From NCBI RefSeq assembly GCF_006439015.1, contig NZ_RCZG01000005.1, positions 1 through 64,000 of the forward strand: a stretch of 64,000 nt of DNA. Direction: 5' to 3'. This document shows, piece after piece, positions 52,720 through 61,290 of the stretch. Within the stretch, counting starts at the first letter, position 1; every line of letters begins with the position of its first letter. The notes under the pieces were generated by a model. That model saw only the letters and a list, made by a program, of their open reading frames with translations, did no database searches and was not told the DNA's origin. A program made the translations under genes and the position numbers. The stretch is from Mycolicibacterium hodleri. GTDB lineage: Bacteria > Actinomycetota > Actinomycetes > Mycobacteriales > Mycobacteriaceae.

Positions 52720-53505
52720 ATGAGCGGACCGCAGGGATCCGACCCCGCCCAGCCGTGGGCGGGTCAGCAGCCGGCCGACCCCGCTTGGCAGCCTCAAGCT
52801 CCCGAACAGCCGCAACCGGAACAGCCTGCGTGGGGGCAGCAGCCGCCCGCCTACGGTCAGCAGCCGCCGGCCTACGGCGGACAGCAGCCCTACCAGCAGC
52901 CGCCATACGGTCAGCCGCAGTATCCGCAGGCTGAGCAGTACGGTCAGCAGCCCACCGCCTACGGCCCCACGTCCTACCCACAGCAGCCCCAATACGGCCA
53001 GCCGCCGCAGTACGGTCAGCAGCCGCAGTACGGCCAGTACGATCCGAATCAGCAGTACGGCCAGCAGCCCGGCCAGTACGACCCCAACCAGCAGTACGGC
53101 CAGCAGCCCGGCCAGTACGACCCCAACCAGCAGTTCACGCCCTACTCGACCAGCGATGCGGGCTCCAAGAAGTCGATGGGCCTCATCCTCGGTGTGGTCG
53201 GTGCCCTGGTGGTCGTGGTCCTGATAGTCGTGGGCATCCTGGGTTTCTGGAAGCCCGGCTGGTTCATGACCACCAACCTCGACATCAACGCCGCGCAGTC
53301 CGGCGTGCAGCAGATACTCAGTGACCAGACCAACGGCTACGGCGCCAAGAACGTCCAGGACGTGAGCTGCAACAATGGTGCGAACCCCAAAGTCGTCAAG
53401 GGCGGTACGTTCGACTGTGAGGTCAGCATCGACGGCACCAAGCGGCAGGTGACGGTGACGTTCCAGGACGACAGCGGCACCTACGAGGTCGGCAGGCCCC
53501 GCTAG
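52720..53505 (+). CDS. Membrane protein with Q/P/Y/G-rich cytosolic tail and C-terminal DUF4333 domain (Rv2091c-like)
   Basis: 261 residues. About 145 N-terminal residues are repeats of [12 protein letters not shown] and QYDPNQ type; one transmembrane helix follows ([20 protein letters not shown]), then an extracytoplasmic domain with two cysteines ([22 protein letters not shown]), which fits DUF4333. ATG 52720 has AAGGAGAG upstream. Low-complexity aromatic/Gln-rich tail suggests a phase-separating or polymer-binding role, but nothing is known for sure. Confidence 0.88.
   Translation: MSGPQGSDPAQPWAGQQPADPAWQPQAPEQPQPEQPAWGQQPPAYGQQPPAYGGQQPYQQPPYGQPQYPQAEQYGQQPTAYGPTSYPQQPQYGQPPQYGQQPQYGQYDPNQQYGQQPGQYDPNQQYGQQPGQYDPNQQFTPYSTSDAGSKKSMGLILGVVGALVVVVLIVVGILGFWKPGWFMTTNLDINAAQSGVQQILSDQTNGYGAKNVQDVSCNNGANPKVVKGGTFDCEVSIDGTKRQVTVTFQDDSGTYEVGRPR
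53053..53130 (+). repeat. Two identical 39-bp direct repeats in the Q/P/Y-rich gene
   Basis: Copies at 53053-53091 and 53092-53130 encode [13 protein letters not shown] twice; a diverged partial copy lies just upstream. The repeat is in frame (13 codons), so copy number can change without frameshift. Confidence 0.92.
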
Positions 53506-53541
53506 CGCGTCTCTCCCCGGGTCGCCGTGCTGCTGTACTAC

Positions 53542-54495
53542 CTAGGGCAGCCCGTCGAGCGCCTTCTGTAGGCGCGCGATGGACGACGTGACGCCGAATT
53601 CGCCAGCAAGTTCGGCGACCCTGCGCGGATCTCGGGCGGCCAGTGGCAGCGCATCCGACTCCGTCGACATCGCGACGTCCGCGTCGGTGGCCACCCGGAC
53701 CACCTTTTCCGCGGCGGCCACGTAGTCAATCGAGGCCAAGAGCTTCTTGCGCTGCGCCGCCGGCAGTTTCGACGATGGGTCGTCGGCGGCGGCCATGATC
53801 CGCTGCAGTGAACCGTGCTGGGCGAGCAGCGCGGACGCCGTCTTGTCGCCGATGCCCGATACGCCGGGCAGGCCGTCGGATGGATCGCCACGCAGTAGCG
53901 CCAGCTCCGCGTACGCCGGGCCCGCGCGATCGCGCGGTACGCCGTACTGCTCGGCGACCTCGGCGGGACCGAAGAGCGTCGCCCTGGCCAGACCTCGGCC
54001 GATGTAGAACACCCTGATCTGAACCGGATCGTCGGCGACCAGCTGGAGGAGATCGCGGTCTCCGCTGACCACCACCACGGGGTCCTGCCGCTCCTTGGCC
54101 GCCAACGTGCCGAGCACGTCGTCGGCCTCATATCCGGGAGCACCCGCGGTGGCGATGCCGAAGGCGTCGAGCATCGACATGATCATGTCGACCTGCGGGG
54201 TGAGGTCGTCGGGGACCTCCTCGACGTCCGGCTGCCCTGCGGCTCGCTCCTCCTCGACACGGTGTGCCTTGTACGACGGGATCAGGTCCACCCGCCACTG
54301 CGGTCGCCAGTCGAGGTCCAGGCACACCACGAGCCGCGCCGGGCGCTCCTTGGTGATCAAGGTCGCGACGGTGTCGAGAAAGCCACGAAGCGCGTTCACC
54401 GGGCGTCCATCGGGCGCGGTGATGGACGACGGAACCCCGAAGAAGGACCGGAACCACATGCTGGCGCCGTCGAGGAGCATCACGGGCGCCGTCAT
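53542..54495 (-). CDS. 5'-3' exonuclease (PolA-type FEN domain, Rv2090-like)
   Basis: 317 residues with the 5' nuclease fold and no polymerase domain. Metal-binding residues in [27 protein letters not shown] and [16 protein letters not shown]; helix-hairpin-helix [18 protein letters not shown]. Expected to process RNA primers or flap structures, as with free-standing exonucleases of mycobacteria. Its start ATG 54495 overlaps by ATGA the stop of a 60-codon upstream gene. Confidence 0.94.
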   Translation of the reverse strand: MTAPVMLLDGASMWFRSFFGVPSSITAPDGRPVNALRGFLDTVATLITKERPARLVVCLDLDWRPQWRVDLIPSYKAHRVEEERAAGQPDVEEVPDDLTPQVDMIMSMLDAFGIATAGAPGYEADDVLGTLAAKERQDPVVVVSGDRDLLQLVADDPVQIRVFYIGRGLARATLFGPAEVAEQYGVPRDRAGPAYAELALLRGDPSDGLPGVSGIGDKTASALLAQHGSLQRIMAAADDPSSKLPAAQRKKLLASIDYVAAAEKVVRVATDADVAMSTESDALPLAARDPRRVAELAGEFGVTSSIARLQKALDGLP

Positions 54496-54674
54496 CGACG
54501 TGCTTCCTTGGGCATGTCCTGGCGCAACGTGACGGTGTCGTCGACGCCGCGGGGGTCCATCGAGGCATATTGGCGGCCGATGTAGCGGTAACTCAGCAGA
54601 GCGCCCCAGCGTCGCCTCAGCTCATCGGCGTAGGCCTCGCGTTCGTCGGTGAGATCGCGGATGTCGCGCAGCAT
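54492..54674 (-). CDS. Small hypothetical protein (60 aa) coupled to the exonuclease gene
   Basis: ATG 54674 to a TGA that overlaps the exonuclease start. Product is basic/acidic mixed, helical at first ([19 protein letters not shown]), then [21 protein letters not shown] recognise no family. The exact ATGA overlap and clear codon structure support a real gene. Divergent from the VOC gene, whose start lies 35 bases away. Confidence 0.65.
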   Translation of the reverse strand: MLRDIRDLTDEREAYADELRRRWGALLSYRYIGRQYASMDPRGVDDTVTLRQDMPKEARR

Positions 54675-54708
54675 CCGACTGACAGTAGCGTGCGGTAAGG
54701 ATGGACTC

Positions 54709-55104
54709 GTGAGCTTTTCCGTCGACCGCATCGACCACGTCGTCATCAACTGCCGTAACGCCGACCTCACCGCCGCCTGGTACGTCCGCGTGCTCGGCAT
54801 GACACGCGAGACCTTCGCCGATGGCCGGATCGCTCTGCGATTCGGCGATCAGAAGCTCAACGTTCGGCCCACTCGAGCGCCGAACTGGATCACGGCGGCC
54901 GTCGACGAACCGAGCACGCTCGACGTGTGCTTCATCGCCGACACCACTGCCGTGGCCATCGGCCGTCACCTGCGCAACTGCGGCGTCGAGATCACCGAGG
55001 GTCCGGTTGCCAAAGCGGGTGCGCTCGGTCCCATGACGTCGCACTACTGCCGCGACCCCGACGGCAACCTCATCGAAGTCGCCACCTATCAGCGCGCCGA
55101 TTAG
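54709..55104 (+). CDS. VOC-family (glyoxalase/bleomycin-resistance-like) protein
   Basis: 131 residues from GTG 54709 (VSFSVDRIDHVVIN). Two beta-alpha-beta-beta-beta units: DHVVINCRNADLTAAWYVRVLGM and YCRDPDGNLIEVATY at the end with the metal-site Glu. Closest in type to short single-domain VOC proteins of the glyoxalase/fosfomycin-resistance class. Substrate unknown. Followed after 10 bases by the peptidase gene. Confidence 0.9.
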   Translation: MSFSVDRIDHVVINCRNADLTAAWYVRVLGMTRETFADGRIALRFGDQKLNVRPTRAPNWITAAVDEPSTLDVCFIADTTAVAIGRHLRNCGVEITEGPVAKAGALGPMTSHYCRDPDGNLIEVATYQRAD

Positions 55105-55114
55105 CCTCGACCGC

Positions 55115-56266
55115 ATGGGCTTCAGTGGAGAGCACGGCAGATTCAGCACAGAGGTGTACGCCGGACGACTGCGGGCGGCGACCGCCGCGGCGGCGGAAGC
55201 CGGTCTGGCCGGTCTGGTCATCACTCCCGGGTACGACCTGCGCTACCTCCTCGGATCCCGGGCGCAGACCTTCGAGCGGCTGACCGCCCTCGTGCTGCCC
55301 AGCCAAGGAGCCGGGGCCGGTGAGCCGACTGTCATCGTGCCGCGGATGGAGTTGGCCTCGTTGAAGGACTCCGCGGTGCTGGAACTGGGCCTGGCAGTGC
55401 GGGACTGGGTGGACGGCGACGACCCGTACCGCCTGGTCGCCGAGTCGCTATGCACTACCCCGCCGATCGCCACCGCCGTCACCGATTCCATGCCCGCGTT
55501 GCATCTGCTGCCGCTGGCCGAGGTGTTCGGCGTGGTGCCAGTGCTGGCAACTGCCGTGCTGCGCACACTGCGGATGGTCAAGGACGCTGCGGAGATCGAC
55601 GCGTTGCGCAAGGCGGGCGCCGCGATCGATCGCGTCCACGAGAGGGTGCCCGAGTTCCTGGTACCCGGTCGCACGGAAGCGGACGTAGCCGCTGACATCG
55701 CCGAAGCGATTGTCGCCGAGGGGCATTCGGAGGTGGCGTTCATCATCGTCGGGTCGGGGCCCAACGGTGCCGATCCGCATCACGAATGCTCCGACCGCAA
55801 GCTTGAAGCGGGTGACGTCGTGGTCGTCGACATCGGCGGACCCTACGAGCCCGGGTACAACTCGGACTCGACGCGCACCTACAGCATCGGTCAACCGGAT
55901 GCCGACGTCGCGAAGCGCTACGCGGTTCTACAGCGTGCGCAACAGGCGGCGGTGGCCGCGGTGCGGCCGGGGGTCACCGCGGGGGAGATCGACGCCGCTG
56001 CCCGAGAGGTGCTGGCCGCCGAGGGTTTGGCGGAGGCCTTCGTGCACCGCACCGGGCACGGCATCGGCCTGTCGGTGCACGAGGAGCCCTACATCGTCGC
56101 GGGGAACGAGCTACCGCTCGAGGAGGGCATGGCGTTCAGCGTGGAGCCGGGCATCTACTTCCCGGGCCAGTGGGGCGCTCGCATCGAGGACATCGTGATC
56201 GTCACCGCAGACGGCGCGATGGCGGTCAACGATCGGCCGCACGACCTGCTGGTGGTACCAGCCTGA
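55115..56266 (+). CDS. pepE: M24-family Xaa-Pro dipeptidase PepE
   Basis: 383 residues: creatinase N-terminal domain, then the M24 pita-bread domain. Dinuclear metal ligands are seen: Asp in VVVDIGGPYEPGYNSDSTRTY (two Asp), His in HRTGHGIGLSVHEEPYIV and Glu in GMAFSVEPGIY, with a final Glu in RIEDIV. Removes N-terminal residues before proline in dipeptides. Matches Rv2089c in order, although the genes between here and Rv2074 in M. tuberculosis are missing. Confidence 0.95.
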   Translation: MGFSGEHGRFSTEVYAGRLRAATAAAAEAGLAGLVITPGYDLRYLLGSRAQTFERLTALVLPSQGAGAGEPTVIVPRMELASLKDSAVLELGLAVRDWVDGDDPYRLVAESLCTTPPIATAVTDSMPALHLLPLAEVFGVVPVLATAVLRTLRMVKDAAEIDALRKAGAAIDRVHERVPEFLVPGRTEADVAADIAEAIVAEGHSEVAFIIVGSGPNGADPHHECSDRKLEAGDVVVVDIGGPYEPGYNSDSTRTYSIGQPDADVAKRYAVLQRAQQAAVAAVRPGVTAGEIDAAAREVLAAEGLAEAFVHRTGHGIGLSVHEEPYIVAGNELPLEEGMAFSVEPGIYFPGQWGARIEDIVIVTADGAMAVNDRPHDLLVVPA

Positions 56267-56271
56267 CGGGG

Positions 56272-56688
56272 TCAGTCGTCGTGACTGCGATCCAAGAGCC
56301 CCGACGACCCCAGCACCCGTTCGATCCGCACTTCGATCACGACCCGCCGCGGGTTGACCCGCGGCGTGCGGTAGCGCTGGGCGTAGCGAAGCTCGGCATC
56401 GCGGACGGCCTCTGGGTCGGCGTTGACCGTCGAACTGCCCTCCAATGACAGCCAGCGGGCACCGTCGACCTGGCTGAGGACCGCGACTCCGCGCTGGTCG
56501 GCGTTCACCGCCTTCTGGGAGCCGCCCGTCGTGATGACCCGAGCGAGGTGCGTCTTGGGATCGAAGGTGAATCCGACTGCGACGACGTGCGGCGAATTGT
56601 CGCCCCGAAGGGTGGTCAGCATGGCTAGATGTCGTTCGGTCAGGAACGCCAGCGCGTCGTTGGTCAGCCGCGTAGTTGCCTTCGCCAT
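56272..56688 (-). CDS. PPOX-class F420-dependent oxidoreductase (Rv2074-like)
   Basis: 138 residues from ATG 56688 (TTG 56697 is an alternative). Split-barrel flavin/deazaflavin fold; nearly identical in pattern to Rv2074, which is reported as an F420H2-dependent biliverdin reductase: [34 protein letters not shown] and [16 protein letters not shown] lies eight bases upstream of the ATG. Divergent from the SDR gene 36 bases away, so a shared promoter region. Confidence 0.93.
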   Translation of the reverse strand: MAKATTRLTNDALAFLTERHLAMLTTLRGDNSPHVVAVGFTFDPKTHLARVITTGGSQKAVNADQRGVAVLSQVDGARWLSLEGSSTVNADPEAVRDAELRYAQRYRTPRVNPRRVVIEVRIERVLGSSGLLDRSHDD

Positions 56689-56723
56689 GGGTGCCAAACC
56701 TAGCGCAGGACATAATCGCAGCC

Positions 56724-57497
56724 ATGAAGGACACGGGCGTGGTGGTGATATTCGGTGGACGCAGCGAGATCGGGGTCGAACTGGCCACGCGTCTGGCCGC
56801 CGGTGCCACCGTCGTGCTGGCGGCGCGCGACGCTCAGCGGCTGATGGACGAGCGCGCTGCGGTGATGGCGGCGGGCGCGGCGGCCGTTCATGTCCGAGAG
56901 TTCGACGCCGATGCGCTCGCTTCGCACACGCCGCTCGTCGAGTCGATCGTCGCCGAGTTCGGTCCCATCGGCACGGCAGTGGTCTCCTTCGGAATTCTCG
57001 GTGACCAGTCGCGTGCAGAGGCGGACCCCGCTCACGCCGCCGCGATCGTGCACACCGACTACACCGCTCAGGTCAGCCTGCTGACGGTGTTGGTGACCAC
57101 GATGCGGAAGGCGGCTGGACGAGCGGAGCGACGGGGGAAGGGGAACCGCGGCACGATCGTGGTGTTCTCGTCGGTGGCGGGGGCCCGGCCCCGTCGTGCC
57201 AACTACGTGTACGGGTCGGCCAAGTCGGGATTGGACGCCTTCAGCCGCGGGCTGGCCGATGCGCTGCACGGCACCGGCGTGCGACTGCTGCTCGTCCGGC
57301 CCGGTTTCGTGATCGGTCGCATGACCGAGGGCATGTCACCCGCCCCGCTGTCGAGTACGCCGCCGCAGGTGGCCGACGCGGTGGCACGGGCGCTGGCGAA
57401 GGGTCGTGACGAGATCTGGGTGCCCCGCTCGCTCGGAGCCCTGGCGTTCGGTCTGCGGATGCTGCCGCGGTCGGTGTGGCGCAGGCTTCCCCGATGA
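56724..57497 (+). CDS. Short-chain dehydrogenase/reductase (Rv2073c-like)
   Basis: 257 residues from ATG 56724, preceded at seven bases by CATAAT. Cofactor motif [12 protein letters not shown], catalytic Ser in [11 protein letters not shown], and Tyr/Lys in [11 protein letters not shown]. Resembles the SDR family near decaprenylphosphoryl-ribose reductase (DprE2 type) in its C-terminal [13 protein letters not shown]. Its stop overlaps cobL (ATGA), so it is the first gene of the cobLMK transcript. Confidence 0.92.
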   Translation: MKDTGVVVIFGGRSEIGVELATRLAAGATVVLAARDAQRLMDERAAVMAAGAAAVHVREFDADALASHTPLVESIVAEFGPIGTAVVSFGILGDQSRAEADPAHAAAIVHTDYTAQVSLLTVLVTTMRKAAGRAERRGKGNRGTIVVFSSVAGARPRRANYVYGSAKSGLDAFSRGLADALHGTGVRLLLVRPGFVIGRMTEGMSPAPLSSTPPQVADAVARALAKGRDEIWVPRSLGALAFGLRMLPRSVWRRLPR

Positions 57498-58693
57498 TCG
57501 TCGTCGTGGGCATCGGTGCGGACGGAATGGCGGGGCTGCCCGCTTCATCTCGTCGTGAATTAACCAGAGCCACAACCATTTACGGCTCCCCACGGCAGCT
57601 CGCGCTGCTGGATGACTCCGTCTCCGCGCGACGCCGAGAATGGCCGTCGCCCCTTCTGCCCGCCCTCGGCACCCTGCTTGAGGGCGCTGTTTCAGGGGAT
57701 GACGGTGACGTGCACGACGTGCACGTTGTTGCCAGCGGTGACCCCCTTTTGCACGGCATCGGCAACACCCTGATCCGGCTGTACGGGCCGGATGCGGTGT
57801 CGGTGCTGCCCCACGTGTCGTCGGTGACGCTGGCGTGCGCCAGGGTTGGCTGGGCGGTGCAGGACACCGAGATCATCAGCCTCGTCACCGCGGCGTCGCA
57901 CACCGCCGTGCGACGAGGCGGTCAGGCGGTGGTGCTGTCACGCGACGGCACCAGCCCAGCCACGCTGGCCCGGCTTCTCGCCGAAACCGGCCGCGGGGAC
58001 TCGGAGTTGACCGTGCTTGAGCAGCTCGGCGGCCCGGGGGAGCGGCGGCGGTCCGCGACGGCTCGGGAATGGGCGAGCCGCCCACCCCGTGACGTCGATG
58101 GGCTCAACGTGATGGCAGTGCGGTACCTGCCCGACGATCGCGTCGCCCATGCGCTGCCCGACGATGCCCTTGCCCATGACGGCCAGCTCACCAAGCAGTC
58201 GATCCGGGCCGTGACTCTGTCTGCACTGGCGCCGCGCCCCGGCGAACTTCTGTGGGACGTGGGAGCCGGTTCCGGAAGCATCGCCGTCGAGTGGTGTCGC
58301 AGTGCATCCGGGTGTTCGGCAGTCGCGTTCGAACGCGACGACACCCGTCGTGCGCGCGTCGAGGCGAACGCGGTCGCATTCGGCGCGGCGGTGAAGGTTC
58401 TTGGGGCAGCGCCGGACTGCTTCGACGACGCGCCGCAACCCGCGGCCATCTTCGTCGGCGGTGGCCTGACGCACCCCGGGTTGCTCGACGCCTGTCTGGA
58501 CCGCCTGCCGGCCGGTGGTCGGCTCGTCGCCAACCTGGTCACCGTCGAATCCGAAGGCGTTGTCAGTCAGTGGTATTCACGGATCGGAGGGACCTTGCGG
58601 CGCTTCCAGCACTACCACGGTGAGCCCGTCGGCGGATTCACTGGATGGCGCCCCGCGATGCCGGTTACCCAATGGGTGGTGACCAAGCGATGA
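57494..58693 (+). CDS. cobL: Precorrin-6Y C5,15-methyltransferase (decarboxylating) CobL
   Basis: 399 residues, a CbiE-CbiT fusion. N-terminal tetrapyrrole methylase ([26 protein letters not shown]) and C-terminal SAM-dependent methylase (LLWDVGAGSGSIAVEWCR, IFVGGGLTHPGLLD). Methylates C5 and C15 and decarboxylates the acetate side chain at C12 in aerobic cobalamin synthesis. ATG 57494 overlaps the SDR stop; its own stop overlaps cobM. Confidence 0.96.
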   Translation: MIVVVGIGADGMAGLPASSRRELTRATTIYGSPRQLALLDDSVSARRREWPSPLLPALGTLLEGAVSGDDGDVHDVHVVASGDPLLHGIGNTLIRLYGPDAVSVLPHVSSVTLACARVGWAVQDTEIISLVTAASHTAVRRGGQAVVLSRDGTSPATLARLLAETGRGDSELTVLEQLGGPGERRRSATAREWASRPPRDVDGLNVMAVRYLPDDRVAHALPDDALAHDGQLTKQSIRAVTLSALAPRPGELLWDVGAGSGSIAVEWCRSASGCSAVAFERDDTRRARVEANAVAFGAAVKVLGAAPDCFDDAPQPAAIFVGGGLTHPGLLDACLDRLPAGGRLVANLVTVESEGVVSQWYSRIGGTLRRFQHYHGEPVGGFTGWRPAMPVTQWVVTKR

Positions 58694-59445
58694 CCGTCTA
58701 CTTCATCGGCGCCGGGCCGGGTGCGGCCGATCTGATCACCGTGCGCGGGGAACGCCTGCTCAGGCGATGTCCCGTGTGTCTGTACGCCGGCTCGATCATG
58801 CCCGACGACCTGTTGGCCTCCTGCCCCCCGGACGCCAGAGTCGTGGACACCGGGCCACTGACGCTCGAACAGATCATCGCCGAGCTCACCGACGCGCACG
58901 ACGCGGGATTGGACGTCGCCCGGCTGCATTCGGGTGACCCGTCGATCTATAGCGCGCTGGCCGAGCAATGCCGCCAACTCGACGCGGCCGGGGTCGACTA
59001 CGAAGTGGTCCCGGGGGTGCCCGCCTTCGCCGCCGCGGCCGCTGCGCTGGGCCGTGAACTGACCGTGCCAGGTGTCGCGCAGACCGTGACCCTGACGCGG
59101 GTGGCGACGCTGTCGACGGCGATGCCGGTGGGGGAGGATCTTCAGACGTTGTCGGCGCCCGGCGCCACGTTGGTGCTGCATCTGGCCGCCGCGCAGGTCG
59201 ATTCCATCGTGCCGGACCTCATCGCCGGCGGTTATGATGCCGAAACTCCCTGCGCAGTAGTGGCTTACGCGTCGTGGCCCCAAGAGAAGGTGCTGCGGTG
59301 CCGCCTCGGTGAGCTGGCCGAGCAGGTCCACGCCGCAGGCATCACGCGGACGGCTGTCATCGTGATTGGTGAGGTGCTCGCCGCAGACGGATTCTCCGAC
59401 AGTTACCTGTACTCGGCGGGTCGTCGCCGCGGCCGTAGGCACTAG
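58690..59445 (+). CDS. cobM: Precorrin-4 C11-methyltransferase CobM
   Basis: 251 residues of the tetrapyrrole methylase family: VYFIGAGPGAADLITVRGERLL, CLYAGSIMPDDLL, HSGDPSIYSALAEQ and FAAAAAALGRELTVPGV. Methylates C11 of precorrin-4 to give precorrin-5. Start ATG 58690 overlaps the cobL stop (ATGA); the TAG stop shares its last base with the cobK GTG. Confidence 0.97.
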   Translation: MTVYFIGAGPGAADLITVRGERLLRRCPVCLYAGSIMPDDLLASCPPDARVVDTGPLTLEQIIAELTDAHDAGLDVARLHSGDPSIYSALAEQCRQLDAAGVDYEVVPGVPAFAAAAAALGRELTVPGVAQTVTLTRVATLSTAMPVGEDLQTLSAPGATLVLHLAAAQVDSIVPDLIAGGYDAETPCAVVAYASWPQEKVLRCRLGELAEQVHAAGITRTAVIVIGEVLAADGFSDSYLYSAGRRRGRRH

Positions 59446-60167
59446 TGCGGGTGCTGCTGCTCGGCGGCACGGCAGAAGCGCGGGCGCTGGCCGCCGAGCT
59501 GCATCCGGAGACGGCCGTCATCAGCTCGCTCGCCGGTCGGGTGCCCGATCCCGCACTGCCGGTGGGTGAGGTCCGCATCGGCGGCTTTGGCGGGGTCGAC
59601 GGGTTGACTCGGTGGCTTCGCGACGAAGCGGTCGCCGCCGTCGTCGACGCCACCCATCCGTTCGCCGCGCGCATCACCGCCAACGCGGCGGTGGCCAGCG
59701 CACGGGCCAGGCTGCCGCACGTGGTACTGGCCCGCCCCGCATGGCCGGTCGGCGAGGCGATCGTGGTCGACTCGGACCTCGACGCCGCGGACGTAGTGGT
59801 GGAGAGGGGGTTCGCGCGCGTCTTCCTGACCACTGGGCGCTCCGGCAGCGCTGCCTTCGCGAATGTGGACGCGTGGTTTCTCATCCGTGCGGTCACGCCG
59901 CCGGACGACGTCGACCTGCCGCCGGGTCACGAACTCGTGCTGTCGCGGGGTCCGTACCACTACGCCGACGAGCGGAAACTGTTGGTGGACTACGACATCG
60001 ACGCACTCGTCACCAAGAACAGCGGTGGGGACATGACCAGGGCAAAAGTCGACGCCGCCGATGATCTCGGGATTCCGGTCATAATGGTGGACCGCCCGAG
60101 GCTGCCCGCCGGCGTGTCTACGGTCTCGAACGTCATCGACGCCGCCGCGTGGGTCAGAGCGCTCTGA
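59445..60167 (+). CDS. cobK: Precorrin-6A reductase CobK
   Basis: 240 residues. NADPH-dependent reduction of precorrin-6A. Two Rossmann-like halves: VLLLGGTAEARALAAEL at the N-terminus, VDATHPFAARITANA, then TTGRSGSAAF and VTKNSGGDMTRAKVDAA. GTG 59445 is the start. The 3' end overlaps the convergent phosphotransferase gene by 14 bases. Confidence 0.96.
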   Translation: MRVLLLGGTAEARALAAELHPETAVISSLAGRVPDPALPVGEVRIGGFGGVDGLTRWLRDEAVAAVVDATHPFAARITANAAVASARARLPHVVLARPAWPVGEAIVVDSDLDAADVVVERGFARVFLTTGRSGSAAFANVDAWFLIRAVTPPDDVDLPPGHELVLSRGPYHYADERKLLVDYDIDALVTKNSGGDMTRAKVDAADDLGIPVIMVDRPRLPAGVSTVSNVIDAAAWVRAL

Positions 60168-61233
60168 CCAGCTCCAGGCTGCCGAGGTCGCGGATCGCCT
60201 GACAGCCGCGCTCCATCATCACCAGCATCATGTCGTCGCCGCGTTCGGTCGAGATGGCGAACGCGCAGCCGAGCACCGACAGCAGGGGTACCTGCAGCAT
60301 GCCCACGCGATAGTCCCGCCAACAGGTGCCGCGGTCGTAATCCGTGACGCCGTAACCCGAGAGCTCGGCGTGGTAGACGCTGACGAGGTTCTCGTCGGCC
60401 GCTGATCTGTCGGCGGGGAGCAGGCTGGTTCCGGTGAAGTACGCCAGGTCGCGAGCGGGTAGCCCGACACCCAACGTCTGCCAGTCGACGATCGTGACGT
60501 GGGTGCGATCGGGGTCGAAGAGCATGTTGTCGAGTCGGTAGTCGCCGTGCATCAGTGCGAAGCGGTGGCGGTCGGCCGTCAGCCAGGGCGTGACCATCGA
60601 CATGGCCTCGGTCACCGTGTCGCGATCGGCGTCCGTCATCCGCGAACCCAGTCGGTCGAGCGTGATCTGAGTTGCCATGACGGCGATGTCGCCGAGGCCC
60701 TTCATGGCGTCCTCGTTCGCCATCGACATCACCAGGCCGGGAAAGTCTGGCCACTTGGCATCACACCAGGTGGGTCCGTGCAGACCGGCGAGTGCGCGAA
60801 CGGCCAACTCAGCTTCGACGGTGGTGCAGCCGCCGATCTGATCGCCCTGGACTGCGGGCGCCATGTCGGACAGAAGGAGGACGAAGTCGCCGCCGTCGGA
60901 GGAGATCTCGCAGTGATAGTTGGTGGGGATCGGCACTCGGACGACGTCGGCGACGCTGGTGTAGAAGGCGTGCTCGGACCGGTAACCGAGGGCGACGCGT
61001 TCGCGCACCGCGTCGTCCTGGGACGAGAGCTTGATGGCGAAGGTGGTGGGGAGCTCAGTGGCGGCCGAGGAGTAGTCAACCGACAGGCGATAGGTGGCGC
61101 CGGTCTGACCCGTTCCGATCGGGGTGACGTCGACCGATTCGATTCCGACCGTGAGCACGGATTCCAACCACTGCGGCGTCACGTCCGTGGGGCTGCGGGG
61201 GATGGACGGGGCCGGCGGGGAGGGCCTAATCAT
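60154..61233 (-). CDS. Phosphotransferase (aminoglycoside-phosphotransferase/choline-kinase-like)
   Basis: 359 residues from ATG 61233. Kinase-fold protein with FAIKLSSQDD (Lys for ATP), Brenner motif FALMHGDYRLDNMLFD and metal-binding VDWQTLGVGLPARDLAY. Members phosphorylate small molecules or, in mycobacteria, sit near lipid-metabolism genes; substrate unknown. ATG 61245 is also in frame but would lie upstream of the predicted transcription start. It is separated from cobIJ by a promoter with a palindromic operator, so it is probably regulated apart from the cobalamin genes. Confidence 0.88.
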   Translation of the reverse strand: MIRPSPPAPSIPRSPTDVTPQWLESVLTVGIESVDVTPIGTGQTGATYRLSVDYSSAATELPTTFAIKLSSQDDAVRERVALGYRSEHAFYTSVADVVRVPIPTNYHCEISSDGGDFVLLLSDMAPAVQGDQIGGCTTVEAELAVRALAGLHGPTWCDAKWPDFPGLVMSMANEDAMKGLGDIAVMATQITLDRLGSRMTDADRDTVTEAMSMVTPWLTADRHRFALMHGDYRLDNMLFDPDRTHVTIVDWQTLGVGLPARDLAYFTGTSLLPADRSAADENLVSVYHAELSGYGVTDYDRGTCWRDYRVGMLQVPLLSVLGCAFAISTERGDDMMLVMMERGCQAIRDLGSLELVRAL

Positions 61234-61241
61234 GACGCGCG

Positions 61242-61270
61242 ACACTAATCGGCCACTTGACAGCTGTCAA
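61242..61270 (-). promoter_or_regulatory. Promoter of the phosphotransferase gene (-35 TTGACA, 17 bp, -10 TAGTGT)
   Basis: On the minus strand TTGACA (61270-61265) is followed by a 17-base spacer and TAGTGT (61247-61242). The predicted transcription start is 61234-61235, one or two bases before ATG 61233, so the mRNA is nearly leaderless. The -35 box is the left half of a perfect palindrome. Confidence 0.65.
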
Positions 61271-61290
61271 CGATTCCTGACAGGAGTCAA
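61257..61290. promoter_or_regulatory. Two 14-bp palindromic operator copies, TTGACA-GC-TGTCAA type
   Basis: TTGACAGCTGTCAA at 61257-61270 is a perfect 14-bp palindrome overlapping the -35 box. A second copy at 61277-61290 (minus strand TTGACTCCTGTCAG) matches in 11 of 14 positions and overlaps the cobIJ stop codon. Centre-to-centre distance is 20 bp, two helical turns, as for two dimers on one DNA face. The regulator is unknown; TetR-type repressors often bind such sites. Confidence 0.6.
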
